A stretch of DNA of 64,000 nt from Microbacterium flavescens (GCF_018588945.1 NZ_JAFIWA010000002.1:518595-582594); one strand, 5' to 3'. Shown: positions 1 through 8,938, counted from the stretch's first letter. The notes: generated by a model not told the origin, from the letters alone. Program-made: numbers and translations.

Positions 1-2
1 GG

Positions 3-98
3 CGGCAGACGCCGCCCGCCCCGCCCGCTGCAGCGGGCGACGCCCCCGAGACCCGACGCAGCCGGCGCGAGGGAACACACGAGGAGGAGGGCTCATGA
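3..98 (+). CDS. 3' end of a gene entering from the left (partial)
   Basis: An open frame runs in from the left edge and stops at the TGA at 96-98, sharing the ATGA with the start of the next gene. The visible 31 residues are rich in proline, alanine and charged residues and end in a Glu-rich tail. The ATGA overlap suggests translational coupling to the ABC ATPase that follows, so it is probably a permease or accessory subunit of the same transporter. That is inference; too little is visible to name it, and chance openness in GC-rich DNA cannot be excluded. Confidence 0.45.
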   Translation, partial: RQTPPAPPAAAGDAPETRRSRREGTHEEEGS

Positions 99-796
99 GC
101 GAACCCGTGCTCGAGGCATCCGATCTGTCTGTCGTGCACCGCACGCCCGCGGGCGACGTGCACGCGCTGTCCGACGCCTCGCTCGAACTGCACCCCGGCG
201 AGCTCGTCGTGCTCGTCGGCCCGTCGGGCGCGGGCAAGACGACCCTGCTGCACGTGCTCGGGGGGATCCAGCCGCCGACGACCGGCCGCGTGCGGGTCGG
301 GGACATCGTGATCACCGAGGCGCCGGAGAAGCAGGTCGACGCCGTGCGCCGCGACGACATCGGCTACGTCTTCCAGTCCTTCGGCCTCATCGGCGCGCTG
401 TCGGCCGAGGAGAACGTCGAGCTGCCGATGCGCATCCGCGGAACCGATCCCGCCGAGCGCAGCGCGCGCGTGTCGCGGCTGCTCGAGCGGGTCGGTCTCG
501 CCGATCACGCGAAGCAGCGCCCCGGCGAGCTGTCGGGCGGTCAGCAGCAGCGCGTCGGCATCGCGCGCGCCCTCGCCGGGTCGCCGCGCATCGTGCTCGC
601 CGACGAGCCCACCGGCCAGCTCGACTCGCACACGGCCGCGACCATGATCGACCTCATCGCCTCGATCGCCCACGAGGACGGCGTGGCGGTGCTCCTGTCG
701 ACGCACGACCCGTCGATCGTGCTGCGAGCCGACCGGGTGCTCGAGCTGCACGACGGCGTGCTGCGCGCGGGTGTGCTTCCCGCCCCGGTGGCCTAG
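95..796 (+). CDS. ABC transporter ATP-binding protein (LolD/MacB type)
   Basis: A 233-residue single-domain ABC ATPase that would power a membrane-embedded partner from the cytoplasm. Walker A is GPSGAGKTT (residues 42-50), the signature is LSGGQQQR, Walker B is IVLADEPTGQLDS and the switch histidine lies in LLSTHD. The Q-loop context (VFQSFGLIGALSAEENVELP) is typical of the LolD/MacB/FtsE branch, which moves lipids, lipoproteins or peptides. A strong Shine-Dalgarno run (gaggaggagg, about 80-89) precedes the ATG. The upstream frame overlaps the start by four bases, so it is probably the last gene of an operon. No permease follows; the partner must lie to the left. Substrate unknown. Confidence 0.9.
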   Translation: MSEPVLEASDLSVVHRTPAGDVHALSDASLELHPGELVVLVGPSGAGKTTLLHVLGGIQPPTTGRVRVGDIVITEAPEKQVDAVRRDDIGYVFQSFGLIGALSAEENVELPMRIRGTDPAERSARVSRLLERVGLADHAKQRPGELSGGQQQRVGIARALAGSPRIVLADEPTGQLDSHTAATMIDLIASIAHEDGVAVLLSTHDPSIVLRADRVLELHDGVLRAGVLPAPVA

Positions 797-856
797 GTCG
801 CCAGGCCGCGACTCTCGGCGGGCGATGCGCTCGGCCCGGGTGTCGTGGCCGGGTGC

Positions 857-862
857 GAGAAT
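857..862 (+). promoter_or_regulatory. -10-like box (GAGAAT) for a leaderless ligase transcript
   Basis: GAGAAT ends six bases before the ATG at 869. Matches the xAnnnT pattern seen before many starts here, and argues for 869 over the upstream GTG at 845. Inference. Confidence 0.4.
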
Positions 863-868
863 TCCCCC

Positions 869-2395
869 ATGCTGCTGAACGAGGTCGTGGCCGCGACCGA
901 AGCCGTCGGCGCGACGCCCTCGCGCCTCGCGAAGATCGCCGCGCTCGCCGCCCTGCTCCGTGGCCTCGACCCCGGCGAGGTGAGACCGGCGATCGGCTTC
1001 CTCACCGCCAGTCCCCGCCAGGGCCGGCTCGGCGTCGGCTGGCGCAGCCTCTCGGCGCTCGAAACGCCTCACGCCGCAGGGCCGTCGCTCACGATCCTCG
1101 ACGTCGACGCCGCCCTCGATCGCCTGGCGGCCGCGGATGGCCAGGGGTCGGTCGCCGCACGCCGGGGCGAGCTGACCCTGCTCAGCGAACGGGCGACGTC
1201 CGCCGAGTGGGACTTCGTCGCGCGCGTCATGCTGGGCGAGCTGCGCACGGGCGCCCTCGAGGGCGTGCTGCTGGATGCGATCGCGAAAGCGGCGGAGCGG
1301 GATGCCTCGGCCGTGCGCCGCGCGGCGATGCTGTCCGGCGACCTGGGCGCCACCGCTGAACTCGCGTTGACCGGGTCTGCCGACGAACTGGAGGCCGTCG
1401 GCCTGGTGGTGGGGCGCCCCGTGATGCCGATGCTCGCCTCGACGGCGGGTTCGGCGACCGAGGCGGTCCAGGCGCTCGGAGGAACGGCATCCGTCGAATA
1501 CAAGCTGGACGGCGCGCGCATCCAGGTGCACCGCGACGGCGACGACGTGCGGGTCTACACGCGCAGTCTCGCCGACATCACGCACCGCGTGCCCGAGATC
1601 GTCGAGGCCGTGCGCGAGCTGCCCGCCGAGCGCGTGATCCTCGACGGCGAGACGCTGTCGCTCGACGAGGACGGCGGTCCCCGTCCCTTCCAGGACACGA
1701 TGGCGCGTTTCGGATCGGAGAGCGGCGCCGCCGTGGTGCTCCGCCCGTGGTTCTTCGACATCCTCCACCTCGACGGGCGCGACCTCCTCGATGAGCCGCT
1801 GTCGACGCGCCTCGAGGTGCTCGAGCGGGTGGCCGGGGCATCCCGCATGCCGGGCATCGTCACCGACGACGCCGACCGCGCCGAGGAGTTCTCACGGGAG
1901 GCGCTCGCCGCGGGTCACGAGGGCGTCATGGTGAAGGGCGTCGAGTCCGCCTACGCCGCCGGGCGGCGCGGCAAGAGCTGGCTCAAGGTCAAGCCCGTGC
2001 TCACCTTCGACCTCGTCGTGCTCGCCGTGGAGTGGGGCTCCGGCCGGCGCACCGGCCAGCTGTCCAACCTGCATCTCGGTGCCCGCGACCCCGAGGGCGC
2101 CTACGGCGAGCCCGGCGGCTTCGTCATGGTGGGCAAGACGTTCAAGGGGCTCACCGACGCGCTGCTGCGGTGGCAGACCGAGCACTTCCCGACGATCGAG
2201 ACCCATCGCTCGTCCTCCGCGGTGCACGTGCGTCCCGAGACCGTCGTCGAGATCGCGATCGACGGCGTGCAGCGGTCGACGAGGTATCCCGGGGGAGTGG
2301 CGCTGCGCTTCGCACGCGTGAAGGGCTACCGGCCCGACAAGAGTCCGGGCGATGCCGACACCATCGGGTCGCTGCGCACGCTCCTCCGCGGCTGA
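869..2395 (+). CDS. lig: ATP-dependent DNA ligase
   Basis: A 508-residue ATP-dependent DNA ligase of the LigB type. It seals nicks through a lysine-AMP intermediate. Nucleotidyltransferase motif I is EYKLDGARIQVH, with the adenylated lysine at about residue 212. Further motifs are DGETLSL, EGVMVKG and KSWLKVKP; an N-terminal DNA-binding domain (about 1-180) and a C-terminal OB-fold (about 390-508) flank the catalytic core. Length is normal for actinobacterial LigB. The start at 869 (MLLNEVV) matches the usual N-terminus; an in-frame GTG at 845 would add eight residues. No Ku, polymerase or primase gene is near, so it stands alone. Probably accessory to the NAD-dependent replicative ligase. 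Confidence 0.93.
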   Translation: MLLNEVVAATEAVGATPSRLAKIAALAALLRGLDPGEVRPAIGFLTASPRQGRLGVGWRSLSALETPHAAGPSLTILDVDAALDRLAAADGQGSVAARRGELTLLSERATSAEWDFVARVMLGELRTGALEGVLLDAIAKAAERDASAVRRAAMLSGDLGATAELALTGSADELEAVGLVVGRPVMPMLASTAGSATEAVQALGGTASVEYKLDGARIQVHRDGDDVRVYTRSLADITHRVPEIVEAVRELPAERVILDGETLSLDEDGGPRPFQDTMARFGSESGAAVVLRPWFFDILHLDGRDLLDEPLSTRLEVLERVAGASRMPGIVTDDADRAEEFSREALAAGHEGVMVKGVESAYAAGRRGKSWLKVKPVLTFDLVVLAVEWGSGRRTGQLSNLHLGARDPEGAYGEPGGFVMVGKTFKGLTDALLRWQTEHFPTIETHRSSSAVHVRPETVVEIAIDGVQRSTRYPGGVALRFARVKGYRPDKSPGDADTIGSLRTLLRG

Positions 2396-2530
2396 GCCGA
2401 CCCTGAGCCGACCTTGAGCGCACGCTGAGGAACCCGGGCTGGTTGCGCTCCCACGCCGCATGACACGATGAGCGCTGGGACCGAGCAGCGGCGACGACGT
2501 CGCGGCCGGTGGGGAGAATGGGGATTCACC

Positions 2531-4825
2531 ATGACGCGTACTCGTGCGCTCAAAAACATGGTCGCGTTCGGCGTGGCCTGTCTGCTGGTAGCCGGAGGAG
2601 GATCCGCGGCATTCGCGGACCAGCTCGCAATCGACGGGGACGGGGTGACGCCGGTCGAAGCGGGAGCCGCATCCGTCGCGGCCTGCACCGACGGACCCGT
2701 GGAGTTCACGGTGCTGATCGCCGCGCGGCGAAACGGCAATCCGAACACCAACACGAACAACGGCGTCTTCGCGAACGGGTCGGAGGTCACGGTCGGCTTC
2801 TCGTCGGCCACGGCCGGGATGACCGCTGCGCTGGCGGACACGACCATCCAGCTGAACTCGACCTGGCAGGCAGCCGGGACGCAGAACAACCTGAGCAGCG
2901 AAACCCTCGCGGCCGTCGTCACGCTGCCGGCCAAGGCCGCAGGCGGATCGGGAACCGTGACCTTCTCGTACACGGGAGTCAACGCCGGCGGCGGGTCGGT
3001 CAGCGGCACCAACGCCGTCCCGGTCACCTGGACGACGTCGCCGTGCATCACGGACGCGACCGCGCCTGAGCTGCACCTCCCCGCCACCATCACGGCGGAG
3101 GCGATCAGCGCTGCGGGCGCCGTCGTGACGTACGAGGCCACGGCCACCGATGGGACGGCTCCGGCCGCTCCCGCGGTGACCTGCCTCCCGGCATCCGGAT
3201 CGGTCTTCCCGCTCGGCACGACCACCGTGGCATGCACTGCGACCGATGATGCGGGCAACACCGGCACGGGATCGTTCGAGGTGCAGGTGGAGGACACCAC
3301 GGCTCCGGCGGTCGGCTCGATGACCGACATCGGGTTCGAGGCATCCGGCCCGCAGACGATCGTGACGTGGACCGACCCGGTCGCGACCGACGCGGTGTCG
3401 GGATCGCCCGTCGTCAGCTGCACGCCCCCGTCGGGCACGGGCTTCGTCGTGGGAGAGACCGCCGTCACCTGCAGCGCGACCGACGCCGCGGGCAACACGG
3501 GCTCGAGCTCGTTCACCGTGACGATCTCCGACACGGGCGCGCCGACTCTGGTCGTTCCCGACGACATCACCGTCGAGGCGACGGGCCCGTCGGGTGCGGC
3601 CGTCGCGTTCGCCACGTCGGCCTTCGACCTCGTCGACGGCGACGTCGCCGTGGAGTGCACCCACCAGTCGGGTGACGTCTTCCCGCTGGGTGACTCGACG
3701 GTGGAGTGCTCGGCGTCCGACAGCCGCTCGAACACCGCGAACGAGTCGTTCGTCGTCACCGTCGAGGACACCACGGCGCCGGACGTGACCGTGCCGGCCT
3801 CGTTCGTCGTCGAGGCGACCGGTCCGGCCGGTGCGTCTGCCGAGTTCGCTGCCACCGCCCACGACCTCGTCGACGGCGACCTCGCCGCGACGTGCGTGCC
3901 GGCATCCGGCTCGACGTTCGCGCTCGGAGCGAGCATCGTCACGTGCAGCGCGACCGATGCCGCCGGCAACGAGGGCTCGAGCGGGTTCACGGTGACGGTG
4001 GTCGACACCACGCCGCCGACGGTCGAGGTCCCGGCGAGCATCACGGCCGAGGCCACCAGCTCCGCGGGCGCCGCGGTGTCGTATGCGGCCACGGCGACCG
4101 ACCTGGTCGACGGGCCCGTCGACGTCACGTGCGTTCCCGCCTCCGGCTCGACGTTCGCGCTCGGAAGCCACCAGGTCGACTGCACCGCGACCGACGCGGC
4201 GGGCAACGAGGGCGCGGAGTCCTTCGTCGTCTCCGTCGTCGACACGACCGCCCCCGCGATCACGTGGGTCGGCGGGCCGGCAGCCGGTGGCAGCTACGTG
4301 TTCGGGTCTGTTCCCGCTGCGGCGACCTGCACCGCAGTCGACATCGTCTCGGGCGTCGTCCCGTGCGACGTGACCGGCTACGGCACGACCGTCGGCTCGC
4401 ACTCGCTCATGGCGACCGCCGTGGACGCGGCGGGCAACACGGCGACCGACAGCCGGTCCTACTCGGTCTCGGCGTGGACGCTGCGCGGCTTCTACCAGCC
4501 GGTCGACATGAACGGCGTGTGGAACAGCGTGAAGGGCGGCTCGACCGTGCCGCTGAAGTTCGAGGTCTTCGCCGGGTCGACCGAGCTCACCGGCACGTCG
4601 GCGGTCCTCTCGTTCACCCAGAAGGAGGTGTCCTGCCAGAGCGGCTCGACCGTGACCGATGTGATCGAGGTCACCTCGACCGGCGGCACGACGCTCCGCT
4701 ACGACGCCACGGGCGGGCAGTTCATCCAGAACTGGCAGACCCCGAAGAAGGCCGGCGCGTGCTACGTGGTCACGATGACTACGCAGGACGGCTCGAAGCT
4801 CAGCGCTTCGTTCAAGCTCAAGTAA
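2531..4825 (+). CDS. secreted HYR-repeat protein with C-terminal PxKF domain
   Basis: A 764-residue exported protein. The first about 29 residues form a signal peptide (basic start, hydrophobic core, cut after SAAFA), which fixes the start at 2531; an upstream in-frame ATG at 2468 would bury it. After an N-terminal region (about 30-170) come five HYR/immunoglobulin-like repeats starting near residues 175, 255, 335, 413 and 492, each beginning with a D-T-x-A/P-P motif and holding a paired-cysteine pattern. A sixth, divergent repeat starts near 571. The C-terminus (from about 649, with VPLKFEVF near 674) matches the PxKF domain found in secreted bacterial proteins. There is no LPXTG motif or membrane anchor. 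Likely a surface or released adhesive/structural protein; function unknown. It stands alone and ends at a strong terminator. Confidence 0.85.
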   Translation: MTRTRALKNMVAFGVACLLVAGGGSAAFADQLAIDGDGVTPVEAGAASVAACTDGPVEFTVLIAARRNGNPNTNTNNGVFANGSEVTVGFSSATAGMTAALADTTIQLNSTWQAAGTQNNLSSETLAAVVTLPAKAAGGSGTVTFSYTGVNAGGGSVSGTNAVPVTWTTSPCITDATAPELHLPATITAEAISAAGAVVTYEATATDGTAPAAPAVTCLPASGSVFPLGTTTVACTATDDAGNTGTGSFEVQVEDTTAPAVGSMTDIGFEASGPQTIVTWTDPVATDAVSGSPVVSCTPPSGTGFVVGETAVTCSATDAAGNTGSSSFTVTISDTGAPTLVVPDDITVEATGPSGAAVAFATSAFDLVDGDVAVECTHQSGDVFPLGDSTVECSASDSRSNTANESFVVTVEDTTAPDVTVPASFVVEATGPAGASAEFAATAHDLVDGDLAATCVPASGSTFALGASIVTCSATDAAGNEGSSGFTVTVVDTTPPTVEVPASITAEATSSAGAAVSYAATATDLVDGPVDVTCVPASGSTFALGSHQVDCTATDAAGNEGAESFVVSVVDTTAPAITWVGGPAAGGSYVFGSVPAAATCTAVDIVSGVVPCDVTGYGTTVGSHSLMATAVDAAGNTATDSRSYSVSAWTLRGFYQPVDMNGVWNSVKGGSTVPLKFEVFAGSTELTGTSAVLSFTQKEVSCQSGSTVTDVIEVTSTGGTTLRYDATGGQFIQNWQTPKKAGACYVVTMTTQDGSKLSASFKLK

Positions 4826-4843
4826 CCCGCGAGCTGTGACGGC

Positions 4844-4876
4844 GGAGGCCCGGACCGACCATCGGTCCGGGCCTCC
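4844..4876 (+). terminator. intrinsic terminator-like hairpin after the HYR protein
   Basis: A perfect 15-bp stem (4844-4858 with 4862-4876) and a three-base loop, 18 bases after the HYR stop codon and before the sirtuin start. There is no U-run, as is usual in GC-rich actinobacteria. The stem is symmetric, so it could act in either direction. Confidence 0.8.
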
Positions 4877-4892
4877 GTCGTGTGCGGCGGGG

Positions 4893-4898
4893 CACACT
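4893..4898 (+). promoter_or_regulatory. -10-like box (CACACT) for the sirtuin gene
   Basis: CACACT ends six bases before the ATG at 4905 and fits the leaderless pattern seen elsewhere in the window. A weak match; inference. Confidence 0.35.
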
Positions 4899-4904
4899 GG
4901 TCTC

Positions 4905-5606
4905 ATGCGCATCGTCGTGCTGACCGGAGCCGGGATCTCGGCCGAGAGCGGCGTGCCCACCTTCCGCGACGCCGACGGGCTGTGGGAGGGGCACCTCATC
5001 GAAGACGTAGCGACGCCGGAGGCCTTCGATCGCGACCCCGACACCGTGCAGGCGTTCTACGACGCGCGGCGGCGGGCCGTGGCATCCGTCCACCCGAACG
5101 CCGCCCACTTCGCGCTCGCCCGCCTGGAGGACGCCCTGGGGGAGGACCTGCTGGTCGTCACGCAGAACGTCGACGACCTCCACGAGCGGGCGGGCTCGCG
5201 CCGGCTGGTCCACATGCACGGCGAGCTGCGGCGGGCGCTGTGCCTGGCCTGCGGTGCGCGGCCGGTGTGGGACGCCGATCTCGCGTCGCGTCCGCCGTGC
5301 CCCGCGTGCGGAGAGCGGATGCTGCGCCCCGACGTCGTCTGGTTCGGCGAGATGCCGTACGAGCTCGACCGCATCGAGCAGGCTGTCGTGGCGTGCGACG
5401 TGTTCGCCTCGATCGGCACCTCGGGCGCGGTCTATCCGGCCGCGGGATACGTCGCGCTGGCGTCTGCGTTCGGAGCGCGCACGGTCGAGCTGAACCTCGT
5501 GCCCAGCGACTCGATCGTGCCCTTCGAAGACGCCCGCGCCGGTCGTGCCGGCGACCTCGTACCGGCGTGGGTGGACGAGGTCATCGCGGAGGACCGGGCG
5601 TCCTGA
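4905..5606 (+). CDS. cobB: NAD-dependent protein deacylase (sirtuin, SIR2 family)
   Basis: A 233-residue sirtuin that removes acyl groups from lysines using NAD+. The NAD-binding GAGISAESGVPTFRD motif is at residues 8-22, followed by TQNVDDLHERAG and the catalytic histidine in HMHGEL. Two CxxC pairs (CLAC and CPAC) form the zinc site. IGTSGAVYPAAGY and NLVPSD line the NAD pocket. The length is that of a compact bacterial sirtuin. The ATG at 4905 gives the canonical N-terminus MRIVVLTGAG; the longer frame from 4836 would run through the preceding terminator. It is monocistronic and convergent with the sugar transporter operon. Confidence 0.93.
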   Translation: MRIVVLTGAGISAESGVPTFRDADGLWEGHLIEDVATPEAFDRDPDTVQAFYDARRRAVASVHPNAAHFALARLEDALGEDLLVVTQNVDDLHERAGSRRLVHMHGELRRALCLACGARPVWDADLASRPPCPACGERMLRPDVVWFGEMPYELDRIEQAVVACDVFASIGTSGAVYPAAGYVALASAFGARTVELNLVPSDSIVPFEDARAGRAGDLVPAWVDEVIAEDRAS

Positions 5607-5634
5607 CGGATGCGGCGGGACGCGCCGAACGACA

Positions 5635-5673
5635 AGAGGCGCCGGAGCAGCGGATGCCGCGCCCAGCGCCTCT
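5635..5673. terminator. possible bidirectional terminator between convergent genes
   Basis: AGAGGCGC (5635-5642) pairs with GCGCCTCT (5666-5673) around a 23-base loop that can form a small inner stem. It lies between the ends of the sirtuin gene and the minus-strand permease gene. No U-run. Confidence 0.4.
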
Positions 5674-5688
5674 CGACGGGATGACCCG

Positions 5689-6960
5689 CTAGGTTCTCGC
5701 GCCGTTGCCGCGCAGACGCGACACCGCGTCGACGGCGGCCGCGAGGATGAGCACGCCGCCGGTGACGAGCAGGCTGACACCCGCCGGCAGACGCAGCAGA
5801 CCCAGGCCGTTGGTGATCACGGAGATCACCAGGGCGCCGATCGCCGCGTGCATGAGCCGGCCGCGTCCGCCGAAGAGGCTGACGCCGCCGACGACGGCCG
5901 CTGCCACGCCCGACAGGACGATGTCGCGCCCGACCGTGGCATCGACCGAGCCGACCCGCGAGACGCTGAGCAGAGCCGCGAAGACGGCCAGGCTCGAGCA
6001 GATGACGAAGGCCCACCACTTGATCCAGCGCACCTTCACGCCGGAACGGCGTGCGGCCTCGGCGTTGCCGCCGATCGCGTAGATGTAGCGGCCGAACTTC
6101 GTCCTGTCGAGCACGAACGTGCCGATCCAGAGGATCAGCAGCACGACGGGCACGACGTTGGGAACGCCCTGGACTGCATTGACGCCCTGGCCGCGATCCT
6201 GATTCAGGATGAACACGACGATGCCGCCGAGCACGGCGATCGCGAGCAGTTTGATGTACACGAGCGAGATCGTGCGGTTGGGCACCCCCGCCCGCGTGCG
6301 ACGGGCGCGATCCCAGAACGACGTGCCGGCGGACACGAGCAGCATGATCGCGAGCAGCGCCCACCCGGCCCATACCGGAAGGTTGCCGTTCTGGAGGGCG
6401 ATGAGCTCGGGCACCTCGAGACGGAAGAGGCCGCCGGGTCCGATGATCACGAGCGCGAGTCCTTGGAAGCCGAGGAACAGGCCGAGGGTGACCACGAACG
6501 AGGGTATGCCGACCCTCGCGACGAAGAAGCCGATGAACGCACCCGTGAGGAACCCGAACCCGAATCCGATCAGGAGCGCGAGCGGCCACGGGATGCCGAA
6601 CTGCGCGTGCAGCACGACGAACAGGGCCATGCCCACGCCACCGGTCACGCCCGCCGACAGGTCGATCTCGCCGAGCAGGAGCACGAAGACGAGAGCCATG
6701 CCGAGTACCACGAGGCCGGCGGCCTGGTTCAGCAGATTCGCGAAGTTGCGCTCCGTGAGGAAGAACGGGCTCAGCGCGGAGAAGAGCAGACCCAGCACGA
6801 CCAGCCCGCCGATCGCGGGCAGGGCGCCCATGTCGCCGCTGCGCACGCGCTGCCACCAGGCCAGCGCCTGCTCGCGCAGGCCTCCTTCGACACCGCTGCC
6901 GATGAGGTCGCTCGCAAGGGGATCGGGTGCCGCTTCGGTCCGCGTGGCGTTGCTGCTCAT
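5689..6960 (-). CDS. sugar ABC transporter permease (XylH/RbsC class), system 1
   Basis: A 423-residue polytopic membrane protein of the branched-chain/monosaccharide permease family. It forms the channel of a sugar importer. About ten hydrophobic segments are visible, with the family motif LLGEIDLSAG near residue 100 and the loop SLFGGRGR before the last segments. The start at 6960 (MSSNATRT) gives a short cytoplasmic tail and overlaps the stop of the ATPase gene by four bases (ATGA). Gene order is binding protein, ATPase, permease. Best match from memory is the xylose-type permease of actinobacteria; substrate not proven. A paralogous set lies just upstream. Confidence 0.9.
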   Translation of the reverse strand: MSSNATRTEAAPDPLASDLIGSGVEGGLREQALAWWQRVRSGDMGALPAIGGLVVLGLLFSALSPFFLTERNFANLLNQAAGLVVLGMALVFVLLLGEIDLSAGVTGGVGMALFVVLHAQFGIPWPLALLIGFGFGFLTGAFIGFFVARVGIPSFVVTLGLFLGFQGLALVIIGPGGLFRLEVPELIALQNGNLPVWAGWALLAIMLLVSAGTSFWDRARRTRAGVPNRTISLVYIKLLAIAVLGGIVVFILNQDRGQGVNAVQGVPNVVPVVLLILWIGTFVLDRTKFGRYIYAIGGNAEAARRSGVKVRWIKWWAFVICSSLAVFAALLSVSRVGSVDATVGRDIVLSGVAAAVVGGVSLFGGRGRLMHAAIGALVISVITNGLGLLRLPAGVSLLVTGGVLILAAAVDAVSRLRGNGART

Positions 6961-7766
6961 TCGGCGCCTCCTTCGGTCGAAAGCGTGGACGTGTCGAGGA
7001 TGGTCACGTCGCCGAGCGTCTTGGTTCCGGTGATGTACCCCACGACGTCGTCGCGGGTCGTCTCGGCCACGGTGACCTGCGCCACGAGCTGCCCGAGGTA
7101 GAGCACGGCGATGTCGTCGGCGACCTCGAAGACGTCGGCCAGGTTGTGGCTGATGAGGATGACGGCGACGCCCTGCTCCTTGAGCCGCTGGACCAGGTTC
7201 AGCACCTGCTCGGTCTGCGCCACGCCCAGTGCCGCGGTCGGCTCGTCGAGGATGACCACGCGGGCCTTCTTCAGCACGGCGCGCGCGATGGCGACCGTCT
7301 GCCGCTGCCCGCCCGACAGCGACGACACCTTCTGGCGCACCGACTTCACGGTGCGCACCGAGAGCGAGCGCAGCGTGTCGGAGGCATCCTTCTCCATGCG
7401 TCCCTCGTCGAACGTCCCGACGGTCAGCTCCTCGCGACCGAGGAACATGTTCTGGACGATGTCGAGGTTGTCGCACAGGGCGAGGTCCTGATACACGACC
7501 TCGATGCCGAGCCCCGAGGCGTCGCGCGGCGCGTGCAGGTCTCGATGCACGCCGTCGATGAGGACTTCGCCCTCGTCGTACGGCTGCACTCCGGCGAGGC
7601 CCTTGATGAGCGTGGACTTGCCGGCGCCGTTGTCGCCCACGAGGGCGGTCACCTTGCCGGGGTACACCTTGAGGTCGACGCCCTTGAGGACGCTGACCGG
7701 ACCGAACGATTTCCTGACGCCGACCAACTGGATGATCGGCTCTGTGGCTGTGATCGTCTCTGACAT
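6957..7766 (-). CDS. sugar ABC transporter ATP-binding protein, system 1
   Basis: A 269-residue ATPase for the neighbouring permease. Walker A is GDNGAGKST, the signature LSGGQRQTVAIAR and Walker B VVILDEPTAAL. The DEPTAALGVAQT run is characteristic of the sugar (CUT2) class. Unlike enterobacterial XylG or RbsA (about 500 residues, two ABC cassettes), it has a single cassette, so the working transporter must use two copies. The ATG at 7766 is chosen for its Shine-Dalgarno (aaggaag). It overlaps the permease start by four bases. Confidence 0.92.
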   Translation of the reverse strand: MSETITATEPIIQLVGVRKSFGPVSVLKGVDLKVYPGKVTALVGDNGAGKSTLIKGLAGVQPYDEGEVLIDGVHRDLHAPRDASGLGIEVVYQDLALCDNLDIVQNMFLGREELTVGTFDEGRMEKDASDTLRSLSVRTVKSVRQKVSSLSGGQRQTVAIARAVLKKARVVILDEPTAALGVAQTEQVLNLVQRLKEQGVAVILISHNLADVFEVADDIAVLYLGQLVAQVTVAETTRDDVVGYITGTKTLGDVTILDTSTLSTEGGAE

Positions 7767-7852
7767 ACTCGCTTCCTTGCGATGTGTCGGTACAGGCATG
7801 CGCAGGGGCGCCGCGCTCGCTGGCGCGACGCCCCCGCGGCCTGACCGATACG

Positions 7853-8938
7853 TTACTCGGCGGTGACTCCGAACTCCTCGCACGCAGCCATGACATCCGG
7901 CGTGCACACGTCGTCGTAGGACGCGTCACCGGCGGCGATGACGTCCTTGACCTCCTCGGGTCCGACGAGGACCGGAGTGACCTGGATGTACGGCGTGCCG
8001 TCCTCCAGCTCCGAGTCGGCTTCCGGGGTCTCGCCGTTGAGCAGCGCGATCGCCGTCTCGACGGCGGCCGTGGCCTCATCTGCGACCGGCTTGTAGACCG
8101 TGGCGGTCTGCCAGCCGAGCAGGATGTTCTGCAGGCCCGCGACGTTCGCGTCCTGACCCGACACCGCGACGCCCTCCAGGTTGTTGTCCTGCAGGACCTT
8201 GATCACGCCGGCGGCGTTCGTGTCGTTCGCGGCCCACACGCCGTCGACCTGACCGCTGAGCGACGTCAGTGCCTGCTCGAAGTTGGTCTGCGACTTGGCC
8301 TGGTCCCAGGCTCCCGGCGGCTCGGCGGCCGGGGTGATTCCCGCGCCCTCCATCACCTCGACGGCGCCGTCGTGGAACATGGCGGCGTTGCCGTCGGTGG
8401 GGTCTCCGCCGATGTAGACGACGGTGGCCTCAGTGGGGTCGACGCCCGCGGCCTCGAGGCCGTTGAGCACCGTCTGCCCCTGCAGGCGACCGACCTCGAC
8501 GTTGTCGAACGACACGTAGTAGTCCGCGCCCGCGAAGGGACGGTCGTAGGCGATCACCGGGATGCCCTCGGCCTTGGCCTTGGCGGCCACGGTCTCTGCC
8601 GCGCCCTGGTAGTCCACCAGCAGCATGACGCCACAGCCCTGCGTGAGCTGCTGATCGGCGATCGTCGAGTACTCGTTGACGTCGCCCTGCGCGTTCTGGA
8701 TGTCGACCTCGAAGCCCGCGCCCTCCAGACCCTCCTGGAGGTACTTGCGGTCGAAGTTCTCCCAGCGGGGCGACGACGCCGCGTCGGGAAGGATCACACA
8801 CGCGCGGCCGGCCTCGGCTTCGCCGCCGCCGCCCTCGCTCGGGGTACCGCCGCCGGCGTTGCCGGCACAGCCCGCGAGCACCACCGCGGCCGCGCCCGTG
8901 AGGGCGGCCACGGCGAGGAGTGAAGACTTCTTCATCAT
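7853..8938 (-). CDS. sugar ABC transporter substrate-binding lipoprotein, system 1
   Basis: A 361-residue periplasmic-type binding protein anchored as a lipoprotein. The signal peptide ends in the lipobox LAGC at about residue 27, followed by a Gly-rich linker. The mature part is a type I (XylF/RbsB) fold with motifs YYVSFDNVEVG, GGDPTDGNAAMF and VSGQDANVAG. It captures a sugar, probably a pentose such as xylose (family inference), and delivers it to the permease encoded downstream. Two ATG codons sit in tandem at 8938 and 8935; the second has the better spacing from the Shine-Dalgarno (aaagg). The long leader holds a hairpin and a palindrome (see separate entries). Confidence 0.92.
   Translation of the reverse strand: MMKKSSLLAVAALTGAAAVVLAGCAGNAGGGTPSEGGGGEAEAGRACVILPDAASSPRWENFDRKYLQEGLEGAGFEVDIQNAQGDVNEYSTIADQQLTQGCGVMLLVDYQGAAETVAAKAKAEGIPVIAYDRPFAGADYYVSFDNVEVGRLQGQTVLNGLEAAGVDPTEATVVYIGGDPTDGNAAMFHDGAVEVMEGAGITPAAEPPGAWDQAKSQTNFEQALTSLSGQVDGVWAANDTNAAGVIKVLQDNNLEGVAVSGQDANVAGLQNILLGWQTATVYKPVADEATAAVETAIALLNGETPEADSELEDGTPYIQVTPVLVGPEEVKDVIAAGDASYDDVCTPDVMAACEEFGVTAE

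Noticed and set aside
2396..2530. A promoter for the HYR protein gene in the gap after the ligase
   Set aside because: TTGCGC and CACGAT are present but the spacing is about 15 bases and no other support was found; not listed as a feature.
2326..4263. A 645-residue minus-strand frame with repeated Ser/Thr/Ala segments
   Set aside because: Its repeats are the antisense of the HYR repeats; it has no start context and the HYR frame has a signal peptide and cysteine pattern.
1892..5044. A 1050-residue open frame on the minus strand opposite the HYR and sirtuin genes
   Set aside because: Low-complexity Arg/Gly/Val/Asp-rich translation with no domain; it mirrors the high third-position GC of the plus-strand genes, whose products have clear domains.
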